64,000 nt of DNA from the NCBI RefSeq assembly GCF_002094305.1, contig NZ_LWTX01000011.1, forward strand, positions 62,001 through 126,000, in the 5' to 3' direction. This document shows, in pieces, positions 1 through 8,158 of the stretch. Numbering within the stretch: position 1 is the stretch's first letter; the number at the start of each line of letters is the position of its first letter. The DNA comes from Prescottella equi (GTDB lineage Bacteria; Actinomycetota; Actinomycetes; Mycobacteriales; Mycobacteriaceae). The translations under genes were made by a program, and so were the position numbers. The notes beneath the pieces are model-generated. The model ran no database searches. It was not told where the DNA came from and worked only from the letters and a program-made list of their open reading frames with translations.

Positions 1-1545
1 GCGAACGAGATCCGGGCCGCCAAGTCGACACCGCTCGGCGTGCTGCCCACGCCCAATTCCCTGCCCCGGGGGTGCATCGCGGCGGGTGACCGCGGCTTCT
101 TCTGCGACTACGCGCTGCAGTACCTCGCCGCGTCCGGCATCAGCCGCGAGCAGATCAACAAGGGCGGCTACACGATCAAGACCACCCTCGACCCCGTCGT
201 GCAGGACTCGGTGAAGAAGGCTCTGGTCAAGAACGCAGACCCCAAGCTCGACGGCATCGCGAACGTCATGAACGTGGTGCAACCGGGCCAGGATCAACAC
301 CGCGTCCTCGCAATGGGGTCCAGCCGCACGTACGGCCTGGACACCTCCAACGAGGAGACCGTCCAACCGCAGCCGTACACGCTCGTCGGTCACGGCGCCG
401 GCTCGATCTTCAAGATCTTCACGACGGCCGCAGCGATGGAGAAGGGGCTCGGTACGAGCGCCGTCCTGGACGTCCCGCAGCGCTTCGAGGCGCGCGGCAT
501 GGGCAACGGCGGCGCCCGCGGCTGCCCCGCCGCCACCTACTGCGTCCAGAACGCCACCAACAACTACCCGGCGAAGATGTCGGTGACCGACGCGCTCGCC
601 CAGTCACCGAACACGGCGTTCGTCAAACTGATCCAGTCCACCGGCGTCACCCCCACCGTCGACATGGCGGTGCGACTCGGCCTGCGCTCGTACACCGCCA
701 CCGGCTCGTCCGGTTTCGGTGACCAGAGCATGGCGGACATGCAGAAGTCGCAGAACCTCGGCTCGTTCACCCTCGGCCCCACATGGGTCAACCCGCTCGA
801 ACTCGCGAACGTCGCAGCCACCCTCGCCTCGCACGGCAAGTGGTGCCCGCCCACTCCGATCGACTCGATCACCGACCGCGAGGGCAAGCCGGTGTCGCTC
901 ACGCAGCAGGCCTGCGAACAGGTGGTCGACCCCGGTCTGGCTGACACGCTCGCGGTGGCGATGAGCAAGGACGACGCCCCCGGCGGCACCTCGTTCGGCG
1001 CCGCGAGCGCAGCGGGCTGGAAGCTGCCGATGTCGGGCAAGACGGGTACCACCGAGTCGCACATGTCCTCGGGCTTCCTCGGCTTCACCAACAACTTCGC
1101 CGCGAGCGTCCTCGTCTACGGTGACTCCCCCACTCCCGGCGAGATCTGCTCCGGCCCGCTGCGCCCGTGTGGGGACGGCAACCTGTACGGCGGTACCGAA
1201 CCGGCCCGCACGTGGTTCGACGCGATGATGCCGGTGGTGGGCAACTTCGGTCCCACCACGCTGCCGGCCGTGGACGACAAGTACGTCCGGGGATCCCAGA
1301 ACGCCCAGGTGCCCGAGGTCGTCGGGATGACCCAGGACGCAGCGGCGGCGGCGCTGAAGGCGGCCGGGTTCGCGGTGAACCCGGTGAGCACCAAGTCGGA
1401 CGCGCCGAAGGGCAACGTCACCGGCAGCGCGCCGTCCGGCCTGGCGGTTCCGGGCTCGGCGATCACGATCTACGTCAGTGACGGTTCGGTGCTGGCGGCG
1501 CCGCCCGGTTCGGCCGCACCGCGCACCTCGACGCCCGGCGGCTAG
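1..1545 (+). CDS. ponA2: Bifunctional penicillin-binding protein, C-terminal part (5' end outside window)
   Basis: Class A PBP that cross-links peptidoglycan outside the membrane. The frame is open from base 1, so the N-terminal membrane anchor and glycosyltransferase domain lie upstream; 514 residues are visible. All three transpeptidase motifs are present: SIFK with the acyl-enzyme serine codon at 403-405, SPN at 604-612 and KTGT from 1039. A single PASTA domain (starting VPEVVGMT, about 1309-1485) and a Ser/Pro/Ala-rich tail follow. The PASTA tail, and the nearby YqeY, metallophosphoesterase and tRNA-Pro genes, fit the mycobacterial PonA2 branch rather than PonA1. The symbol is inferred from that architecture and gene order. 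Confidence 0.88.
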   Translation, partial: ANEIRAAKSTPLGVLPTPNSLPRGCIAAGDRGFFCDYALQYLAASGISREQINKGGYTIKTTLDPVVQDSVKKALVKNADPKLDGIANVMNVVQPGQDQHRVLAMGSSRTYGLDTSNEETVQPQPYTLVGHGAGSIFKIFTTAAAMEKGLGTSAVLDVPQRFEARGMGNGGARGCPAATYCVQNATNNYPAKMSVTDALAQSPNTAFVKLIQSTGVTPTVDMAVRLGLRSYTATGSSGFGDQSMADMQKSQNLGSFTLGPTWVNPLELANVAATLASHGKWCPPTPIDSITDREGKPVSLTQQACEQVVDPGLADTLAVAMSKDDAPGGTSFGAASAAGWKLPMSGKTGTTESHMSSGFLGFTNNFAASVLVYGDSPTPGEICSGPLRPCGDGNLYGGTEPARTWFDAMMPVVGNFGPTTLPAVDDKYVRGSQNAQVPEVVGMTQDAAAAALKAAGFAVNPVSTKSDAPKGNVTGSAPSGLAVPGSAITIYVSDGSVLAAPPGSAAPRTSTPGG

Positions 1546-1598
1546 ATCGACACCGGGACGGTTTACGGTTTCCGCGCGCGGGGTATCCATCCCTCTGT

Positions 1599-1617
1599 GG
1601 GGACCCGCCGGGTCCCC
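1599..1617. terminator. Short GC-rich hairpin after ponA2
   Basis: GGGGACCC (1599-1606) and GGGTCCCC (1610-1617) pair around a 3-nt loop. No U-tract follows, so it is only a possible terminator for ponA2, or a structure in the leader of the next gene. Confidence 0.35.
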
Positions 1618-1638
1618 CAGGCCGGATCGAGGTCCGTC

Positions 1639-1794
1639 ATGATTGTTCTCGGTTTGATTCTGCTTGTGGTCGGGTTCCTGACCGGTATCTCCATCTTGTG
1701 GACCATCGGGATCATCCTGCTCGTGATCGGCGTCATCCTGGCGATTCTGGGTGCGACCGGTCGGGCGGTCGGCGGACGCCGGTACTGGTATTGA
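1639..1794 (+). CDS. Small DUF6131-like membrane protein (51 aa)
   Basis: Predicted inner-membrane mini-protein with two hydrophobic helices (about residues 2-20 and 20-38) and a short basic tail GGRRYWY. It begins MIVLGLILLVVG and resembles the small DUF6131 proteins common in Rhodococcus and mycobacteria. The ATG at 1639 is chosen because the protein is then hydrophobic from its first residue and a purine-rich GAGG lies about 6 bases upstream; a longer in-frame start at 1597 would add 14 polar residues. Function unknown. Confidence 0.7.
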   Translation: MIVLGLILLVVGFLTGISILWTIGIILLVIGVILAILGATGRAVGGRRYWY

Positions 1795-1877
1795 CCCGAT
1801 CGCCGCACGCGTTCTCCGAGCGTCCGGTCGGGGGTGTGCGGGGTTTACGGGCACCCGCTCGCGGGTAGCAGTCCGGT

Positions 1878-2519
1878 ATGAACCTTCGACATCTCTACAA
1901 CCGCGTGGAGTCCGCGTCGTTCCTGGACGGTGTCAGCGCAGCCCTGCAGCAGCGAATCCAGGCCGGGCTGGGCCGGACCGCTGTCGGTGACCGTCTGCGC
2001 GGCGACTGGCTCGGTCACCCGATCCACCCGGGACTCGTCGCCGCTCCCATCGGGATGTGGACGGCATCGCTGGCCTTCGACACGGTCCTCCGCGACCACC
2101 GGACGGCCCGTCGGCTCATCGGACTCGGTCTGCTGACGACACCGCCCGCACTGGCGACCGGGTGGGCCGACTGGAGCGAACGTGACGTGCGACAGCGGCG
2201 GGTCGGCCTCGTGCACGCGGGTGCCAACGCGACGGGAATCGTGTTGATGCTCGCGTCGTTCCGCCGCCGCCGGCGAAATCCCGCCGCCCGCGACGTCGTC
2301 GCGACGGGCCTGTCGATGGCCGCACTCGGTGCCGTCGGCGCCGGTGGTGCGCTGGGCGGGCACCTGGTCTTCGGGCAAGGCGCCGGCCTGGCGATGACCC
2401 CCGCCAACGACGGACCGGCGTTCGACCCCGTCCTCGCCGATGTCGATACCCGCAACGAAACCGAATCGGCGGACGGGCATTTCGCCCACGCCGGACTGCA
2501 CAGGAAGGAGCACCGGTGA
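1878..2519 (+). CDS. DUF2231-like integral membrane protein
   Basis: 213-residue membrane protein carrying the GHPIHPGLVAAPIGMW motif typical of DUF2231 proteins, at about residues 45-60, followed by three or four hydrophobic helices (about 50-68, 77-93, 110-126, 145-165) and a His-rich polar C-terminus. The conserved histidines suggest heme or metal binding, but that is inference. Its stop overlaps the GTG start of the PfpI-family gene by 4 bases (GTGA), so the two are probably translationally coupled. Confidence 0.8.
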   Translation: MNLRHLYNRVESASFLDGVSAALQQRIQAGLGRTAVGDRLRGDWLGHPIHPGLVAAPIGMWTASLAFDTVLRDHRTARRLIGLGLLTTPPALATGWADWSERDVRQRRVGLVHAGANATGIVLMLASFRRRRRNPAARDVVATGLSMAALGAVGAGGALGGHLVFGQGAGLAMTPANDGPAFDPVLADVDTRNETESADGHFAHAGLHRKEHR

Positions 2520-3079
2520 CAGACTCCCGAGCACTTACCGGCCGTACCGTCGCTATCCTCGCAACCGACGGGGTCGAGGAGGTCGAACTCGTCCAGCCCC
2601 GCGCCGCCGTCGTCGAGGCGGGTGCCGACGTGCGTCTGATCTCGTTGTCCGGCGGCCAGATCCAGGCCATGAACGGCGATGTCCACGAGGCCGGACGGTA
2701 CGACGTCGATCTCACCGTCGAGGAGGCGTCCGTCGGTGACTACGACGCCCTCATCCTGCCCGGCGGGACCACCAACCCCGACCACTTGCGGCAGGACGAG
2801 AAGGCCGTCGCCTTCGTGCGCGAGTTCGTCGAGGCCGACAAGCCGGTCGGCGTCATCTGCCACGGGCCGTGGACGCTCGTCGAGGCGGACGTGGTTCGGG
2901 GCCGGACCCTGACGTCGTATCCGAGCGTGCGGACCGACATCCGCAACGCGGGCGGCAACGTCGTCGACCGCGAGGTCGTCATCGACGGCACCCTGGTGTC
3001 GAGCCGCAACCCGGACGACCTGCCCGCGTTCTGCGAGGCCATCGTCGACGTGTTCTCGTCCGCTGCGTCGCGGGTGTGA
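2516..3079 (+). CDS. DJ-1/PfpI family protein (PfpI/YhbO-type)
   Basis: 187-residue cytosolic class I glutamine-amidotransferase-like protein. The nucleophile elbow is GVICHGPW with Cys115, and the family glutamate is in DGVEEVEL (around residue 22). Such proteins act as stress-induced glyoxalase/deglycase-like enzymes or general protectants; the true substrate cannot be read from sequence. GTG start at 2516, overlapping the TGA of the DUF2231 gene; an AAGGAG element lies about 8 bases upstream. The pairing with a membrane protein suggests a small stress operon. Confidence 0.85.
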   Translation: MTDSRALTGRTVAILATDGVEEVELVQPRAAVVEAGADVRLISLSGGQIQAMNGDVHEAGRYDVDLTVEEASVGDYDALILPGGTTNPDHLRQDEKAVAFVREFVEADKPVGVICHGPWTLVEADVVRGRTLTSYPSVRTDIRNAGGNVVDREVVIDGTLVSSRNPDDLPAFCEAIVDVFSSAASRV

Positions 3080-3082
3080 GAG

Positions 3083-3868
3083 CTAACCCCGGCCGACGGT
3101 GACCGAGACCCCACCGGGAACGGCGACGACGTCGTTCGCCACCGCACCGAAGCACGTGAGGTTCGGTCGCCGCGGAGCCACGAGGACGGGCGCACCCGTG
3201 TGGTCGATCGGCGTTGCATACGCCGTCGGCGTCCCGACCTGCACGCGGGCGCGCGGAACGTCCGCGCACGATCCCGTCGGACCGTAGTAGCCGACCGACT
3301 GGTGGCCGAACGGCATCATGCGGCGCAGTTCGTTCCAGATCTGGACGCCCCCGAGCGACCGCTGCGTGGTGGCGTCCTCGGCGTAGGCCTGCCAGTAGTT
3401 GGATCCCGTCTGCTCGACGCGCATCGTGTACGTCCGACCGAGCGCGAAGCCGAAGATCTCACCGCGACAGGTCATCCCGCCGGGCCCGGGATGAATGGGG
3501 CCGCAACCGGCCTGTTGGACGTCGGAACCGAAATAGCTGAAGACCGTGCGGGCGAGGAGCGGTCCGTCGGCGCTCGGGCGTTCGATCTCCAGTCCGATAT
3601 AGCCGTTCTGCCAGTTCTGGAACCGAAAGTGCTGGCCCACGGAGAGCGGCTGCCCCGGAGCGGTCACTCCGATCTCGTCGACAGTGAGTGGAAACGCGAA
3701 CTCGGAGATGCCCTTCGCACCGCCATTGGTAGCGAGCCAGTCGACCTGCACCAACTCCCCCGGAACCACCGCGGCCGACGCGGTCGCCGGTGCGGCCACC
3801 GCGACGGCAGCGGCCACACCGAACGCCACCGCGAACGAACGTGCCGTCTTCGAACCGATCCACCCCAT
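3083..3868 (-). CDS. Secreted protein of unknown function
   Basis: 261-residue exported protein. It has an N-terminal signal peptide (basic GSKTAR, hydrophobic core about 12-27, then an Ala-rich cleavage region ending ATASAA). The mature part is rich in aromatic residues and has Cys pairs (CGPIHPG, MTCRG, GSCAD, LTCFG) suggesting disulfides; the central region (RTVFSYFGS, GYIGLEI) has a beta-sandwich look, loosely recalling DUF3472 secreted proteins. A strong GGAGGAG precedes the ATG at 3868. It converges on the PfpI gene with only 3 bases between stops. Function unknown. Confidence 0.75.
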   Translation of the reverse strand: MGWIGSKTARSFAVAFGVAAAVAVAAPATASAAVVPGELVQVDWLATNGGAKGISEFAFPLTVDEIGVTAPGQPLSVGQHFRFQNWQNGYIGLEIERPSADGPLLARTVFSYFGSDVQQAGCGPIHPGPGGMTCRGEIFGFALGRTYTMRVEQTGSNYWQAYAEDATTQRSLGGVQIWNELRRMMPFGHQSVGYYGPTGSCADVPRARVQVGTPTAYATPIDHTGAPVLVAPRRPNLTCFGAVANDVVAVPGGVSVTVGRG

Positions 3869-3977
3869 GCCGATCTCCTCCCCGTGGAGAGCCTTGACGG
3901 CCCCCGATCATGAAGTTGATCTTGCACGGGGATTCGGTCGTTACGGACAGAAACGATCGAAAGACGATCCGTCGGCG

Positions 3978-4454
3978 CTACAGGCGGTCCTTGACGGCCT
4001 TCGAGATCCGGGATCCGTCGGCCTTGCCGGCGGCGAGGGCGGTGGCGGCCTTCATGACCTGGCCCATCTGACGCATGCCGGGACGCTCCCCGATCTCCTC
4101 GGCGATCTGCGCGATCGCGGTGTCCGCGACGTCGGCCAGTTCCGCGTCGGTGAGCGGTGTCGGCAGGTACTCGTCGATGACCTGGGCCTCGGCCCGCTCG
4201 TTGGCGGCGAGTTCGCCGCGTCCGGCCTCGGTGTAGACCTCGGCCGCCTCGCCCCGCTTCTTCGATTCCTTGGCCAGCACCTTGATGACCTCGTCGTCGG
4301 TGAGTTCGCGGGCCTCCTTACCGGACGTCTCCTCGGTCTGGATCGCGGCCATGATCATGCGCAGCGTGGACAACCGCAGCTGATCCTTGGCCTTCATCGC
4401 GGCGGTGAGGTCGGCGCGGAGCGTGGACTTGAGGGTGGGTGCGGTATCGGCCAT
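3978..4454 (-). CDS. GatB/YqeY domain protein
   Basis: 158-residue helical protein, full length for the YqeY family: helical N-terminal half starting LKSTLRADLTAAMKAKD, and a C-terminal domain related to the tRNA-binding tail of GatB and ending in the typical GKADGSRISKAVKDRL. The family is thought to bind tRNA, but its cellular role is not settled. ATG at 4454, transcribed divergently from the phosphoesterase; the corresponding mycobacterial gene also lies near ponA2. Confidence 0.9.
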   Translation of the reverse strand: MADTAPTLKSTLRADLTAAMKAKDQLRLSTLRMIMAAIQTEETSGKEARELTDDEVIKVLAKESKKRGEAAEVYTEAGRGELAANERAEAQVIDEYLPTPLTDAELADVADTAIAQIAEEIGERPGMRQMGQVMKAATALAAGKADGSRISKAVKDRL

Positions 4455-4518
4455 GCGCCGAACGGTACGCGCCCGACGCGGTGTCCTGCACCTTCATTGC
4501 GGACACCCGTATTCTGAA

Positions 4519-5499
4519 ATGGTGTCTGATCTGTCTCGCCGCTTCCCCGCCCGCAGCACCCTGAACCGGGCCGCGCTGGCCACCGCGGGCGCCGCCGCTC
4601 TGGGCGTCGGTTACGCCTCGCTCATCGAGCGCAACGCCTTCGCCCTGCGCGAGGCGACGATGCCCGTCCTGGCACCGGGATCAGCGACGCTGCGGGTGCT
4701 GCACATCAGCGATCTGCACATGATGCCGAACCAGAAGCTCAAGCAGAACTGGCTGCGTGAGCTGGACCGGCTGGATCCGGACCTGGTCGTCAACACCGGC
4801 GACAACCTGTCGCACATGAAGTCCGTTCCGGCGGTCGTGCAGTCGATGGGCGGACTGTTGGCCCGCCCCGGTCTGTTCGTCTTCGGCAGCAACGACTACT
4901 TCGCGCCCAAGCCGAAGAACCCGATGAAGTACTTCAAGAAGGAGCACCGCCGCGTGCTCGGCGCGCCGCTGCCGTGGGCGGATCTGCGGGCGGCGTTCAC
5001 CGAGCGCGGTTGGCTCGACGTCACGCACGTGCACCGCGAACTCGAGGTCGCCGGCGTGCGGATCGACGCGGCCGGCGTCGACGACCCGCACCTGAAGCGT
5101 GATCGCTACGACACGATCGCCGGTCCGCCCAACCCGCTGGCGCAGCTCAAGCTGGGGATCACGCACTCCCCCGAGCCGCGGGTCCTCGATCGTTTCGCGG
5201 ACGACGGTTACGACCTGATCCTGGCCGGCCACACGCACGGCGGCCAGCTGTGCCTGCCGTTCTACGGCGCCCTGGTGACCAACTGCCAGCTGGACCGCTC
5301 GCGTGTGAAGGGGCCGTCACGGTGGGGAGCGCACACGCGCCTGCACGTGTCCGCCGGCGTCGGCACGTCGCCGTACGCACCGGCGCGGTTCTGCTGCCGC
5401 CCGGAGGCGACCCTGCTCACGCTCGTCCCCGCGCCGCGTGAGGAGACCGCGACCGGTCGCGGTTCCGCCGCCGTCGAAAGTGCCGTTTTGCGTCGCTGA
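4519..5499 (+). CDS. Metallophosphoesterase, membrane-associated (YkuE-like)
   Basis: Calcineurin-type phosphoesterase of 326 residues. The metal-site motifs appear in order: SDLH (about residue 66), NTGDN, FGSND (in place of GNHD) and GHTHGGQ near residue 240. A hydrophobic N-terminal stretch (AALATAGAAALGVGY) likely anchors it in the membrane, as in YkuE-type enzymes. The substrate is unknown. The ATG at 4519 is used; a TATTCT -10 at 4510-4515 lies 6 bases before an in-frame GTG at 4522, so translation may start there on a leaderless mRNA. Confidence 0.88.
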   Translation: MVSDLSRRFPARSTLNRAALATAGAAALGVGYASLIERNAFALREATMPVLAPGSATLRVLHISDLHMMPNQKLKQNWLRELDRLDPDLVVNTGDNLSHMKSVPAVVQSMGGLLARPGLFVFGSNDYFAPKPKNPMKYFKKEHRRVLGAPLPWADLRAAFTERGWLDVTHVHRELEVAGVRIDAAGVDDPHLKRDRYDTIAGPPNPLAQLKLGITHSPEPRVLDRFADDGYDLILAGHTHGGQLCLPFYGALVTNCQLDRSRVKGPSRWGAHTRLHVSAGVGTSPYAPARFCCRPEATLLTLVPAPREETATGRGSAAVESAVLRR

Positions 5500-5554
5500 C
5501 CAGCCGATTTAACCCCCGGTGAAACAGTGTTGTAAGCTATCCGAGGTTCAACAC

Positions 5555-5631
<77 letters not shown>

Positions 5632-5645
5632 GTGAAGAACAGAAA

Positions 5646-5678
5646 GACCCCGTCCGGCTCGTTCGGACGGGGTCTTTT
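5646..5678. terminator. Rho-independent terminator (bidirectional)
   Basis: An 11-bp perfect stem, GACCCCGTCCG (5646-5656) with CGGACGGGGTC (5664-5674), is followed by TTTT. On the other strand an AAAGA tract gives a U-rich tail too, so it can end both the tRNA-Pro transcript and the convergent lysR gene. Confidence 0.9.
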
Positions 5679-5682
5679 CTCG

Positions 5683-6570
5683 TCAGTTCTCCTCTGCCGC
5701 GAGTCGGCACAGCTCGAGGAAGCTCCGCAGCGCGACGTTGGGGTTGTCGCGCCGATACGCGATGCCGACGTCCAGATACTTGGGCGGTCCGGCCACCGTG
5801 CACAGGTGCACGCCGCAGACCCGGAAGGCGGCGGCCCGCCCGGCCGGCATCGGCGCGATGCCGACACCCGCGGCGACCGCGTGCAGCACCTGCTCGTCGT
5901 CGGCCTCGTTGCGCACCACGCGGGGTCCGGTCCCGGACCAGAACTGCTCGACGATGGCGTCGTACATTCCGGGACCGTTGACGCGGGGCCAGAACACCAC
6001 CGGCTGCTCGGCCAGTTGCTCGGGCGCCACCCACGACTGCCGCGCGAACTCGTGCGACGCCGGCACCGCGAGCAGCAACTCCTCCCGATCGATCACCCGC
6101 ACCACCAGGTCGTGTGCGCCATCGACCGGGGGACGCACGACCGCGACGTCGACCACGCCCTCCGACGCGAGTTCGAGGTTGCGCGCGGTGAACCCCCGGT
6201 GCTCGTCGATCGCCACGTCCGGATAGCGGGCCCGGAACTCACGGATGGCGCTCGCGATCGAGCCGCCCGCCCACGACCGGGTGTGGGCGATCCGCAGTTC
6301 TCCCGAGTCCCGCGCGGCCGCGCGGATCCGTGCCACCGCCCGGTCGGCGGCCACGATCAGGTACCGCGCCTCCTGCACAGCCACCCGACCGGCTTCCGTG
6401 AGGCCGATCCGCGGTCCGCGCCGATCGATGAGGGTCACCCCGATCTCGCGCTCGAGAACCTTGATCTGCTGGCTGAGGGCCGACTGCGCGACGTTGAGGT
6501 CGGCGGCCGCGCGGGTGAAGTTCATGTGGTTCGCAACCGACACCAGATATCGGGCCCTGTGGAGGTTCAC
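5683..6570 (-). CDS. LysR-type transcriptional regulator
   Basis: 295-residue LTTR. The N-terminal winged helix-turn-helix (NFTRAAADLNVAQSALSQQI, about residues 16-35) is followed by a LysR substrate-binding domain. The GTG at 6570 is chosen because it gives the canonical opening (V)NLHRARYLVSVA; the open frame continues upstream without family similarity. It is divergent from the permease-deacylase-oxidase-RidA run and probably controls it in response to a substrate or intermediate. Confidence 0.9.
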   Translation of the reverse strand: MNLHRARYLVSVANHMNFTRAAADLNVAQSALSQQIKVLEREIGVTLIDRRGPRIGLTEAGRVAVQEARYLIVAADRAVARIRAAARDSGELRIAHTRSWAGGSIASAIREFRARYPDVAIDEHRGFTARNLELASEGVVDVAVVRPPVDGAHDLVVRVIDREELLLAVPASHEFARQSWVAPEQLAEQPVVFWPRVNGPGMYDAIVEQFWSGTGPRVVRNEADDEQVLHAVAAGVGIAPMPAGRAAAFRVCGVHLCTVAGPPKYLDVGIAYRRDNPNVALRSFLELCRLAAEEN

Positions 6571-6601
6571 CCGGTGACTATAAGAAAAAACGATCACACG
6601 T

Positions 6602-6613
6602 TCGCAAATGCGA
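6602..6613. promoter_or_regulatory. Candidate LysR operator palindrome
   Basis: TCGCA-AA-TGCGA is a perfect 12-bp dyad in the 136-bp space between the lysR-type gene and the permease operon. Its position fits an activator site, but the match to the loose T-N11-A rule is only approximate. Confidence 0.35.
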
Positions 6614-6706
6614 CTTGGACGTGGCGCCGGGGCCCGGGGGAAGCTGACCTCCTCTCCCCCACCCGTTCGTCTGTCACGACGGACTTTCACTACTTCGAGG
6701 AGTGAA

Positions 6707-8146
6707 ATGCCCCAGGACACCCCCGTCACCGCGCCGGTGACCGCGCCGACTCCGCAGGCTCCTCCGCGGCCACGCACCCCCCTTCCGGCCTCCGTGCTGG
6801 CCGCCGTGGGACTCGCCCTGTCCGTGGCGGCGGGCATCGTCGTCGACGGCCCCACCCAGTGGGGACTGCTCCCCATCGGCCTGTACGCACTGCTCGCGCT
6901 CCTCGGCATGGACATCATGGTCGCGACCGTGGTCGCGATCGCGTCCGCGCTGCTGATCCTGATGCCGGCGCCGGCTGCGGCCGCGAACATCCTCGGTGAG
7001 TCGGTGGGCGACCAGATCACGATGATCGGACTGATCATCGTGCTGGGCGCAGGCCTGGCCGAGGTGCTGCGCGCGACGGGTGTGGCGGGTCAGATCGTGC
7101 GGGCCGTGATGCGTGTGGCGGGCGACCGCAGCCGCGCCGCAGTCACTTTCGGGATGATGATCTCCTGTCTGATCCTGGTTGCGGCCCTCGGCACGCTCGC
7201 CGGAGCGCTCGCCATCGCCGCGCCGCTGCTGCTGCCCATCGCCGCCCGGATGGGCTTCACGCGCAGCGCGACCGCATCGACACTGTTCATCGGCGGGTGC
7301 GCCGGCCTGGCCCTGGCCCCGTTCGCCGGCTCGAACATCGCCATCATGGACGCCGCCGAGGTCGGCTACCTCCAGTACGTCCTCTACGGCGCCGGGCCGC
7401 TGGCGGTGCTGTCCCTCGTCCTCGGTCTGGTCGTGGTGCCGTGGATGCAGCGCCGGACCGAGCGCGACGGTGACGACTTCTACAGCGACGACATGTTCAC
7501 CGACGACAGCTCGTCCGAGGCGACCCACTCCGTCCGCGCCACCGCGGTCTTCGCCGTGGCACTCCTGGCGAGCGTCGTCTATGCCACGGTCACGTCCGCG
7601 GGCACGGCCTTCCCGTTGCTGGCGCTTCCGGTGCTCGCGATGGTCACCGGTGTCGCCGGCGGATTGACGCCCACCGAGATCGCCGAGCACATCTATCGGG
7701 GCGCCGCCACGCTCGTCAACATCTTCCTGATGTTCTGGTTGCTGGCCGTGCTGTTCAACGCGGTGAATCTGATCGACCCGTTCACCGTGGTCATCGAGTC
7801 CTACGGAGCGAGCCTGCAGGACATGGGCCCGTTCCCGTTCGCGGTCGCGATCTCGCTGTTGGGCTGGGTCGGAGTGCCCGGCGCCACCGCCGCCCAGGTG
7901 GTGTTGCTCGACAAGTTGTTCGGCGACATCGCGACGAGCGTCGGTGTCGGTGCGAGTACCTGGGTGATCGTGCTGCTGTTCGCGTCCAAGGCCGACACGT
8001 ACGGCCCCTTCCCCAACGCCAACCAGTTCGGCGCGCTGGGCCTCGCACAGTCGACGAGTCTGCGGAACATGCTGATCACCGGCTGGTGCCTGCTCGTGCC
8101 CGCGACCGTGATGTACGCCGTGATCATGTTCGTCGAAACCCGTTAG
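6707..8146 (+). CDS. Multi-pass permease of the ion-transporter type
   Basis: 479-residue inner-membrane protein with about 11-12 hydrophobic helices and a hydrophilic loop in the middle (RRTERDGDDFYSDDMFTDD). The helix layout and Gly/Ala-rich re-entrant segments (GGCAGLALAPFAGSN, GWVGVPGATAAQV) recall ion-transporter-superfamily carriers for organic anions (GntP/CitM-like), without a clear subfamily. ATG at 6707 follows GAGGAG by 4 bases; the upstream frame is not protein-like. First gene of the run with the D-aminoacylase, so it probably imports that enzyme's substrate. Confidence 0.75.
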   Translation: MPQDTPVTAPVTAPTPQAPPRPRTPLPASVLAAVGLALSVAAGIVVDGPTQWGLLPIGLYALLALLGMDIMVATVVAIASALLILMPAPAAAANILGESVGDQITMIGLIIVLGAGLAEVLRATGVAGQIVRAVMRVAGDRSRAAVTFGMMISCLILVAALGTLAGALAIAAPLLLPIAARMGFTRSATASTLFIGGCAGLALAPFAGSNIAIMDAAEVGYLQYVLYGAGPLAVLSLVLGLVVVPWMQRRTERDGDDFYSDDMFTDDSSSEATHSVRATAVFAVALLASVVYATVTSAGTAFPLLALPVLAMVTGVAGGLTPTEIAEHIYRGAATLVNIFLMFWLLAVLFNAVNLIDPFTVVIESYGASLQDMGPFPFAVAISLLGWVGVPGATAAQVVLLDKLFGDIATSVGVGASTWVIVLLFASKADTYGPFPNANQFGALGLAQSTSLRNMLITGWCLLVPATVMYAVIMFVETR

Positions 8147-8158
8147 GAGACAGCACTC